NCBI GenBank assembly: GCA_016213845.1
Contig: JACQZN010000060.1
Span: forward strand, 1 to 64,000
Direction: 5' to 3'
Origin: Candidatus Wallbacteria bacterium
GTDB taxonomy: Bacteria > Muiribacteriota > UBA6191 > JACPRK01
DNA length: 64,000 nucleotides
In this document: positions 48,134 through 54,571 of the stretch, piece after piece
Layout of the letters: each line of letters starts with the position of its first letter
Position numbering within the stretch: position 1 is the first letter of the stretch
Made by a program: the position numbers and the translations under genes
The notes under the pieces: generated by a model
The model's input: the letters and a program-made list of their open reading frames with translations, nothing else
What the model was told of the DNA's origin: nothing
Database searches by the model: none

Positions 48134-48934
48134 TCACGCCATCAGCACGTCTTGCTCTCGCGAGAGTCGGCCGCGCAGCCTCAGGATTGCCTTGGTGTGG
48201 AGCTGGCTGACGCGCGAATCGCTGACGCCCAGGATGCGGCCGATTTCTTTGCTGGTCAGCTCCTCGAAGTAATACAGAGAGAGGACCTGCCGCTCGCGAT
48301 CGGAGAGCGTGGTCATCTCGCGGGCCAGAATGCGCGCCATCTCGACCTTCTCGGCGTTCGACTGGGGCGTGATATTGGCCTTGTCCTCGATGAAGTCGAG
48401 CCGGGTGACGCCGCCCTCGCCATCGGGGTCGCCCTCGTCGAGGCTCGAGAGCATCCCGACGCGGGTTTCGTCGAGCATGTGGTGGAGTTCGTCTACTCCG
48501 ATCTCCAGGTGCTCCGCGAGCTCGGCGTCCTCGGGCGGCCGGCCCAGCTTGGCGCCCAGCTCGTCGATGGCGCGCTCCAGGTTCTTGCTCTTCTGGCGCA
48601 CCGACCTGGGCGTCCAGTCGAGCATGCGCAGCTCGTCGAGGATCGCCCCCCGGATGCGCGTCTTCGCGTACGTCTTGAACTTGATCTTGCGGTCGGGATC
48701 GTACTTGTCGATGGCGTCGATCAGACCGAAGACGCCGTAACCGACGAGATCGTCGTACTCGACGCTGGACGGCAGGTTGACCGCCATCCGGCCCGCCACG
48801 TACTTCACGAAGCTCGAGTACTTGACGATGAGCCTCTCTCTGATCGCGGGGTTTCCGGTCGTCTTGTACTTCGACCAGAGCTGGTAATCCTCTTCTTCGG
48901 CGGAATTGCGAACGGCCTCTTCCAAGAACCTCAC
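48134..48934 (-). CDS. FliA/WhiG-type sigma-28 factor
   Basis: 266 aa from the GTG overlapping the pth stop (GTGA). Region 2 (ERLIVKYSSFVKYVAGRMAVNLPSSVEYDDLVGYGVFGLIDAIDKYDP), region 3 (SKNLERAIDELGAKLGRPPEDAELAEHLEIGVDEL) and region 4 with a helix-turn-helix (YFEELTSKEIGRILGVSDSRVSQLHTKAILRLR). The region order and PRSVRQK match FliA/WhiG. Family members recognise motility or developmental promoters. No flagellar gene is in the window; coupling to pth and a TPR lipoprotein is unusual. Confidence 0.92.
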   Translation of the reverse strand: MRFLEEAVRNSAEEEDYQLWSKYKTTGNPAIRERLIVKYSSFVKYVAGRMAVNLPSSVEYDDLVGYGVFGLIDAIDKYDPDRKIKFKTYAKTRIRGAILDELRMLDWTPRSVRQKSKNLERAIDELGAKLGRPPEDAELAEHLEIGVDELHHMLDETRVGMLSSLDEGDPDGEGGVTRLDFIEDKANITPQSNAEKVEMARILAREMTTLSDRERQVLSLYYFEELTSKEIGRILGVSDSRVSQLHTKAILRLRGRLSREQDVLMA

Positions 48935-49554
48935 CTCTGCGGTTGCTCCCCGTTCAGCGGGGCGTCCTCGGGGCTGGCTGCGACCCGTTTATTGAACCTG
49001 GCCATGGCTTTCGAAATGTTCCTGTCTGCGATCAGCTCGAAGGCGTCCGTCGCCTGGTCGAGGATCGCCGGGAGCTCCTTGCGCTCCGCGGTGTCGAAGT
49101 CGTCGAGCACGTAGCCGGCCAGCGACTTCTTGCGGCCGCTGGGCTGCGCAATGCCGATGCGGATTCGCGGAAACGCCTCGGTGCCCAGCTGCTCGATGAT
49201 CGAGATCATGCCCTTGTGGCCGCCGGCGCTGCCGTCGGGTCGCACGCGGATCGAACCGAAGGGCAGCGCGACGTCGTCGTAGACCACCACGACGTCGGAC
49301 GGCTCCGTCTTGTAGTAGGACGCGACGCGCGCGACCGGCCCGCCCGAGAGGTTCATGTACGACTGAGGCTTCACAAGCCAGACCCGGTCGGAACCGCGGC
49401 GCGCCTCCGCGATTTCAGCGTCGAAAGACGATTTGAATCGAAACGAGTCCCCGCTCCCCAGCTTCCCCAGCAGCCGGTCGAGGAAGAGGAACCCGACGTT
49501 GTGGCGGTTCATCGCGTAGCGGGAACCCGGGTTCCCCAGGCCGGCCACGATCAC
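48931..49554 (-). CDS. pth: peptidyl-tRNA hydrolase
   Basis: 207 aa from the GTG overlapping the TPR-lipoprotein stop (GTGA). VAGLGNPGSRYAMNRHNVGF holds the catalytic His; the usual Thr before Arg-His-Asn is Asn here. KPQSYMNLSGG, VVVYDDVALPFGSIRVRPDGSAGGHKGMISI and FPRIRIGI complete the family pattern. It releases tRNA from peptidyl-tRNA in the cytoplasm. The C-terminal tail (AASPEDAPLNGEQPQR) is disordered. Confidence 0.95.
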   Translation of the reverse strand: MIVAGLGNPGSRYAMNRHNVGFLFLDRLLGKLGSGDSFRFKSSFDAEIAEARRGSDRVWLVKPQSYMNLSGGPVARVASYYKTEPSDVVVVYDDVALPFGSIRVRPDGSAGGHKGMISIIEQLGTEAFPRIRIGIAQPSGRKKSLAGYVLDDFDTAERKELPAILDQATDAFELIADRNISKAMARFNKRVAASPEDAPLNGEQPQR

Positions 49555-51542
49555 TCCTCGCTCAACCCCTGCAGCCGGAACCGAGCGGCCTGCTCCAGAT
49601 CGGGCGGCAGCTTCTGCGCCAGCATCTGCTGGAACAGCGCCCGTTCCTGCCCGATCGCCCCCTTCTGGTGCAGAAGATCGCCCAGCTTGAAGTACGTGTC
49701 GAGGTTGCCCGGCTCGGCGTTCAGAGCCTGGTTGTACTGGTGAATCGACTCGTCGATCATGCCCTGCCGGAAGGCCTTGTCGGCGGCCGCCAGGAAACCG
49801 GCGTCCGTGCCGCCCCCGCCGGCCTCCCGTCGGTTCGACTGCGGTTGAGGTAGCCGCGCGCGCAGCGGCTCTTCGGCACGCCTCCAGCCGGCCGGGCCCT
49901 TGGAGTCGATTCTGCCTGCTACCGCCAGACCCGATTCCGCCTGGAACTTGCGAGCCCGTTCGGCCGCGGCCGAGCCCGCGGGCGCCACGGCAACCAGCCT
50001 GTTCCAGACGTCCGCTGCCGCCTGGCGCTGTCCCATCTGCCGGTAGGCCAGCCCCAGCCTCTCGAGATACCTCAGGAAATCGGGATCGGAGCCGCCGTAC
50101 TCCACGGCCCGCTCGAAGGCATCCACGGCCTCCTTGAACTTCGACTGCCGCTCCCGCACCTGACCCAGGTTGTAATGGGCGTTGGCGTGGCGAGGCTCCA
50201 CCTTCAGCACCTCGTTCCACGAATCCTCCGCAGCCCCATACTCCCCCATCTGGGCGTAAGCGATTCCGAGCCAGTTGTAGGCGTCGAGCATCAGCTGCCG
50301 GGTAAGCGCCGGCTCCACCGACAGCCGCCGCAGGTGCGCCAGCGCCTCACGCGAGGCCCCGGTTGCAACGAGCAACTTCGCCAGGAGGAAACGGACCTCG
50401 TGGTCCTTGGGCTCGGCCTCCAGATGGGTTTCGTAGAGACGGCGCGCCTCGCCCGGCTTTCGGCTCAATCGCAGCACATCCGCCAACGCCAGCAGCACCT
50501 CGCGGTGGGTGGGGTTGAGCTCCAGCCCGGTCCGCAAGAGCTCCGAGGCGCGCTTGTAGTCCTTGTCGGCCGCGGCAGCCTTTCCCCACTTCAGGTAGAC
50601 GTCGGCGCGCTCACGCTCGTCCCGGGCGATCGAGAGCTCCTCCTCGAGCTCCTCTTCGGGAAGCGGCGGCTCCAGTGCGGCCGTCGCGGGCGAAGCGTCC
50701 GGCTGCGATACCAAGGCGGCGGGGGGCCCGGGCGTGCTGGGCGCCGAGAATCGGGCCAGCAGCTGCTGGCGCTTGGCCTCGTCCCCGGTCTCGCGGTAGA
50801 GCTCAGCCAGCTCGTCGGCCATCTCCCGGTCGTCAGGCTCATACATCAGGTAGAGCTCATAGAAGCTCACAGCGTCGCGTGTCCGCCCGGCTCCGCGGAG
50901 CACGTTACCCAGAAGCCGGATGCTGGGCGGATTCTCCGGGTCCAGCTCCAGGGACTCCTTGAGGACGGTGACGGCCCGCTCGTGGTCGCCCGTGGCCTCG
51001 AGCGCCCGAGCCGATTCGCGGTAGGCCGCGGCAATCTCCTGGCGCAGCTTGAGCCCCTGACCGCTCGGCGGCGTCGCGGCAAGCGCCTTCTTGAAGTGCT
51101 CGCCGGCCTGCTTGTAGAGCCCCTCTTCCAGCTTCCGCTTGCCCTGGGTCGCATCGAGACCGGCGCGAGCCGCCTTGAGCGCGGCTGACTTCGGCTGGCT
51201 CTTCAGCCCGTGCTCGATCACGGCCTCGGCGTCTTCGGGGCGATCGAACTCCACGTAGGCCTGGGCCAGCAGCTGGATCGCCTCCACCGGCGGGCTCTTG
51301 GTAGCTAGCGTGGGACCTTCGAGCGCCTCGATCACCCGCTCCGGTTGACGCGCCGCGGCTGCCTGCTTCGCCCGCCCCAGGAGCGCCTTCCAGCCATCCC
51401 CCTCGCGCGCCACCGGCGCCACCGGAGAGCCCTTCCGGGCCGCCGGCGCCGGTTCCTTCTTGGACCGGCCGGAGCAACCGGCGACACCTAGCGCGAGCAC
51501 CGCGCAGACAGTTGCGACGATCAGGATCGAAGCGGGACGCAT
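49551..51542 (-). CDS. TPR-repeat lipoprotein
   Basis: 663 aa. Lipobox VAGC (Cys23), a Lys/Pro/Ala-rich linker, then a dozen or so TPR motifs. Clear ones are YVEFDRPEDAEAVIEHGLKSQP, LEATGDHERAVTVLKESLELDP, AAAADKDYKRASELLRTGLELNP and AQMGEYGAAEDSWNEVLKVEP. An interrupted acidic/proline segment lies in the middle (residues ~270-300). It is a periplasm-facing scaffold anchored in a membrane. First gene of a coupled operon with pth and the sigma factor. Partners unknown. Confidence 0.88.
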   Translation of the reverse strand: MRPASILIVATVCAVLALGVAGCSGRSKKEPAPAARKGSPVAPVAREGDGWKALLGRAKQAAAARQPERVIEALEGPTLATKSPPVEAIQLLAQAYVEFDRPEDAEAVIEHGLKSQPKSAALKAARAGLDATQGKRKLEEGLYKQAGEHFKKALAATPPSGQGLKLRQEIAAAYRESARALEATGDHERAVTVLKESLELDPENPPSIRLLGNVLRGAGRTRDAVSFYELYLMYEPDDREMADELAELYRETGDEAKRQQLLARFSAPSTPGPPAALVSQPDASPATAALEPPLPEEELEEELSIARDERERADVYLKWGKAAAADKDYKRASELLRTGLELNPTHREVLLALADVLRLSRKPGEARRLYETHLEAEPKDHEVRFLLAKLLVATGASREALAHLRRLSVEPALTRQLMLDAYNWLGIAYAQMGEYGAAEDSWNEVLKVEPRHANAHYNLGQVRERQSKFKEAVDAFERAVEYGGSDPDFLRYLERLGLAYRQMGQRQAAADVWNRLVAVAPAGSAAAERARKFQAESGLAVAGRIDSKGPAGWRRAEEPLRARLPQPQSNRREAGGGGTDAGFLAAADKAFRQGMIDESIHQYNQALNAEPGNLDTYFKLGDLLHQKGAIGQERALFQQMLAQKLPPDLEQAARFRLQGLSEE

Positions 51543-51584
51543 GGTCGGGAACGTGAGCGCTGTTCGGATACGGAATGCGGGATC

Positions 51585-51661
51585 TGGCTGGGGCGGTAGG
51601 ATTCGAACCTACGAAGTGCTGGATCCAAAGTCCAGTGCCTTACCAGCTTGGCGACGCCCCA
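51585..51661 (-). tRNA. tRNA-Gln (anticodon TTG), CCA encoded
   Basis: The minus strand reads TGGGGCG ... CGCCCCA in the acceptor stem, a D-arm GCC...GGC, anticodon stem CTGGA/TCCAG with loop CTTTGGA (anticodon TTG), a T-arm with GTTCGAATC, then discriminator G and encoded CCA (rc of 51587-51585). Confidence 0.95.
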
Positions 51662-51707
51662 AAATTCGGTCGATATCGGCAGAAATTGGCCGGGTCGGGC
51701 CGCCCAG

Positions 51708-51716
51708 ACTCTAACA
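51708..51716 (-). promoter_or_regulatory. probable -10 of tRNA-Gln
   Basis: TGT-TAGAGT on the minus strand, about 47 bases upstream of the mature tRNA 5' end. Confidence 0.4.
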
Positions 51717-51720
51717 TGAG

Positions 51721-51755
51721 GAGTAGTGAGTAGCGAGTAGTGAGTAGCGAGTAGG
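51721..51755. repeat. heptanucleotide tandem repeat (GAGTAGY), left array
   Basis: Five heptads GAGTAGT-GAGTAGC-GAGTAGT-GAGTAGC-GAGTAGG. Confidence 0.9.
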
Positions 51756-51957
51756 AGGATGACCGCAGGTGGTCCCCCCGAGCGCGTCTGCTCGTGCCCG
51801 AGCCCGAACCCGACTCAGTCAATCGATGCGCCACCTGGACGAACTCGGCCCCGACTCGCGGCGATCAACTATGGTCGGAGCTGGGAGCTGTATCGAGGCG
51901 ACGCCTCCCTTTGGGCTCGGGCACAAAGCCGCCGCGAGCTCCCATCCACCCGGCCCC

Positions 51958-51992
51958 CTACTCACTACTCGCTACTCACTACTCGCTACTAT
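51958..51992. repeat. heptanucleotide tandem repeat, inverted right array
   Basis: CTACTCA-CTACTCG-CTACTCA-CTACTCG-CTACTAT: inverse complement of the array at 51721. It runs directly into TAGAAT (51992-51997), a likely -10 for the bpX/MoxR operon. Confidence 0.9.
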
Positions 51993-51997
51993 AGAAT
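51992..51997 (+). promoter_or_regulatory. -10 element for the MoxR ternary operon
   Basis: TAGAAT (context CTATAGAAT) lies 26 bases upstream of the ATG at 52024, with the heptad array occupying the -35 region. Confidence 0.45.
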
Positions 51998-52023
51998 CGT
52001 CACACGGGCGTTACATCGGGGCC

Positions 52024-52665
52024 ATGATCTCGAGGGCATTCATCGAACAGCTCAGAGGCGGCGGGCGGGTGCGCGTCGGGCGCGAGCTCGGGACCACGGG
52101 GGCCGAGCTGGCCGGCCTGGAAGCCGACATCGTCCTTCTCGAGACCGAAGCGCGTGCGGAGCTGGTCTTCGAGGCCCCCGAGCTGGTGATGAAGGCGGCC
52201 TCGTGGGCGTTTCTCACTCTCTACCGCGGATGCCAGTTCCTGGCCTACCGCGAGCTCTCCGAGGCACTGGTCGAGGAAGTCTTGAGCCTCCAGTGCCGCG
52301 AGAAACCTTCGCCAGCCGTATGCTGGTCGGTCGACCTGGCCTTCCGCTGCCTGCCCGATCTGATCCGGCTGGCGCGCGGCGTGGCGCCTGGCGACCCGCT
52401 GGTTGCGCGCCTTTCCGGGCTTGCGGCAGCGTGGCCTCTGTCTTCGGTGGGCGTGCCGGGGGTCGGCGCGGTCGACGTCGATCCGTTCATCGGGCATCGC
52501 TCCCTGGCGCAGCTCTACGTCGATCGAATCGTGGAAACCGGGGACGCCCCGCGACTGGCGGATACCCGCGTGCTTTCGCTGGTGCGCGCCAGCCTGGGGG
52601 ACCACCCCGAGCTTGCGCCCAGGCTGGGACCGGCGCTCTACAGGGAACAGGAGCTAACCGCATGA
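52024..52665 (+). CDS. bpX-like accessory protein of a MoxR ternary system
   Basis: 213 aa, all-helical in appearance, no signal peptide or membrane segment. Motifs: GRELGTTGAELAGLEADIVLLETEARAELVFEAPELVMKAASWAFLTLYRGCQF and ALYVDRIVETGD-like C-terminal helices. Not recognisable as an enzyme. Its position directly before, and stop/start overlap (ATGA) with, the MoxR ATPase gene fits one of the small bpX-type accessory domains (a bpX4-like candidate) described for MoxR-vWA-beta-propeller systems. The subtype is assigned by context and is not certain. Confidence 0.65.
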   Translation: MISRAFIEQLRGGGRVRVGRELGTTGAELAGLEADIVLLETEARAELVFEAPELVMKAASWAFLTLYRGCQFLAYRELSEALVEEVLSLQCREKPSPAVCWSVDLAFRCLPDLIRLARGVAPGDPLVARLSGLAAAWPLSSVGVPGVGAVDVDPFIGHRSLAQLYVDRIVETGDAPRLADTRVLSLVRASLGDHPELAPRLGPALYREQELTA

Positions 52666-53816
52666 AGGAACGCGCCCTCGACCTCGAGCAGGGCCGCAGG
52701 CTCTCCACCGAAGTCCTCGAGCCGATGAAGCAGGCCTTCGTCGGCAAGGACGAGATCGTCGACCTGATGGGCATCTGCCTCGTGGCCGGCGAGAACCTCT
52801 TCCTCCTGGGCCCGCCCGGCACCGCCAAGAGCGCGCTGGTCCGGGAGCTGGGCCGCCGCCTCGAAGGGCGCTCCTTCGAGTACCTCTTGACGCGCTTCAC
52901 GGAGCCATCGGAGCTTTTCGGTCCATTCGACATCCGCAAGCTGAAGGAAGGGGAGCTCATCACCAACACCGAGGGCATGCTCCCCGAGGCCTCCCTCATC
53001 TTCCTGGACGAGCTCTTGAACGCCAACAGCGCCATCCTGAACAGCCTGCTGATGGTGTTGAACGAGCGGGTCTTCCGCCGCGGCAAGGAGACCCGCGCGC
53101 TGCCGGCCCTCATGGTCGTCGGCGCCAGCAACCGACTTCCCGAGGACGACGCCCTCGGCGCCCTCTTCGATCGCTTTCTCTTGCGCGTCGTCTGCGACAA
53201 CGTCCCGCAGGAGCAGTTGGCCGAGGTGCTCGACGCGGGCTGGAAGCTCGACCTGGGGCTCCACGCCGCGCGGCCCACGGTCGACATCGAGACGGTGCGC
53301 GCCCTGCACCTGGCGCTGCCGCGCGTGGAGCTCTCGCGGGTCCGCCCGGCCGTGGTCGAGCTCGTCCTGAAGCTCCGGCGGGCGGGGATCGCCATCTCGG
53401 ACCGCCGCGCCGTGAAGCTGCAGCGGCTGGTCGCGGCCAGTGCCCTCATCTGCGGTCGCGAGCACGCCTCGGTGACCGACCTCTGGGTGTTCCGCCACAT
53501 CTGGGACACGGTGGAGCAACAGCAGGTCCTGGCCGAGCTGGTCGACGCCGCGCTCAAGGGCGCATCGCCCGACCCGTCGGACCACCCGCGCGCGCGGGAG
53601 AGCGGCCTCCCGGACGCCGAGGCGCTGGCCCGGGACGTGGAGCGGATCGCGGAGAGGCTCTCCGACACCCAGACGTCCTCGGCGGATCGTTCGGTTCTGC
53701 GCGACCGGCTGGGCGTGCTGGCGGCGCGGAGCCAGTGGGTGCGCGATCCCGACGCGCGGACCGTGCTGACGTCGAAGATCGAGGCGCTGTGGCCGCGATT
53801 CGAGCAGAGGGCTTGA
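52662..53816 (+). CDS. MoxR-family AAA+ ATPase
   Basis: 384 aa. Walker A GPPGTAKS at 50-57, Walker B LIFLDE at 112-117, sensor 1 VVGASNRLP, and an FDRFLLRVVC arginine-finger region. The C-terminal lid is helical (RRAVKLQRLVAASALICGREHASVTDLWVFRHIWDT). The layout is that of the RavA/MoxR branch. MoxR ATPases act as chaperones that remodel vWA-domain partners and metalloprotein complexes. Coupled by ATGA to the gene before and by TTGA to the gene after. The C-terminal ~80 residues after the lid are an extra helical tail. Confidence 0.92.
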   Translation: MKERALDLEQGRRLSTEVLEPMKQAFVGKDEIVDLMGICLVAGENLFLLGPPGTAKSALVRELGRRLEGRSFEYLLTRFTEPSELFGPFDIRKLKEGELITNTEGMLPEASLIFLDELLNANSAILNSLLMVLNERVFRRGKETRALPALMVVGASNRLPEDDALGALFDRFLLRVVCDNVPQEQLAEVLDAGWKLDLGLHAARPTVDIETVRALHLALPRVELSRVRPAVVELVLKLRRAGIAISDRRAVKLQRLVAASALICGREHASVTDLWVFRHIWDTVEQQQVLAELVDAALKGASPDPSDHPRARESGLPDAEALARDVERIAERLSDTQTSSADRSVLRDRLGVLAARSQWVRDPDARTVLTSKIEALWPRFEQRA

Positions 53817-54571
53817 GCGGCCCCTGGGCCGCGCGGCTCGACGCCTCGGAGGCCCTGTCGGTCGCATCCCTGCGGCTGATCCCCGGGCTCGAGGTATGCG
53901 AGGGCCGGGGGGAGCTCTGGCTGCGCGGGCCCAGGTTCGAGCCGCCGCTGCCGGCGCTGCTGGCGCGCGTCCCCGGCGCCGTGCGCTACCTGGTCGGCGA
54001 CGGCGGCCTGCTCACGCTGCCGGGCAGGCTGCTGCCGAGCGGCCGGCTCCCCGAGCGCAAATGGACTCTCTTGCGCCACTGGCTCGTTTTGAAGCTGCAG
54101 CGCGTCTGCGCCCCGGGCGCGCCGCTCGATGCCGTGGCGCCGCGGCTGGAGCGCGGCGGGCCGGAGCGGCCGGCCACGGTGCTGACCACCACGCTGGAGC
54201 GGTTCGCCGAGTGGGCCGCAACGGCCCCGGGCGTGCGCCTGGCCCCGCTCTCGTTCGCCGCGAGCCCCGACGGAGAGGCAATGGTCTGGGGCGCACCTTT
54301 GCCTCCGATTCCAGGAACCCGCTTCTGGACCGAAGATACCGTCGCCATCCCCTGTGGATTCACCTTGAAGCCGCGCGTGGACGCCCAGCTCCTGCAGGCG
54401 GCCGCCGGTCTGGCGCCCGGAGACCTGCTGGTCTACAAGGAAGACGGCTCCGTCGAGGGGATCGCGGCCGAGTGCTTCGTGCGGGCGACGCGAGGCGCCG
54501 TTCGGAACGCGGCCGAGGCAGCGCGCGCGCGGCCCGCTCCGGCCCGGGCCAGGAAGGCCTCCCATGACTGA
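53813..54571 (+). CDS. bpX-like accessory protein of the MoxR ternary system
   Basis: 252 aa from the TTG overlapping the MoxR stop (TTGA). Mixed alpha/beta, cytoplasmic, with conserved-looking FTLKPRVDAQLLQAAAGLAPGDLLVYKEDGSVEGIAAECFVRATRGAVRNA at its C-terminus. No enzyme motif. Position between MoxR and the vWA/beta-propeller protein matches a bpX accessory protein; which subtype cannot be told by eye. Its own stop overlaps the next start (ATGACTGA). Confidence 0.6.
   Translation: MSGPWAARLDASEALSVASLRLIPGLEVCEGRGELWLRGPRFEPPLPALLARVPGAVRYLVGDGGLLTLPGRLLPSGRLPERKWTLLRHWLVLKLQRVCAPGAPLDAVAPRLERGGPERPATVLTTTLERFAEWAATAPGVRLAPLSFAASPDGEAMVWGAPLPPIPGTRFWTEDTVAIPCGFTLKPRVDAQLLQAAAGLAPGDLLVYKEDGSVEGIAAECFVRATRGAVRNAAEAARARPAPARARKASHD

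Larger units (their letters stand above)
51662..52023. other. gene-free region with heptad-bounded inverted structure
   Basis: Contains the tRNA promoter and two oppositely oriented heptad arrays (51721-51755 and 51958-51992) around a 200-bp core. The core has its own inverted pairs, for example GTGCCCGAGCCC near 51796 with GGGCTCGGGCAC near 51913. No open frame here looks genuine. Confidence 0.6.
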
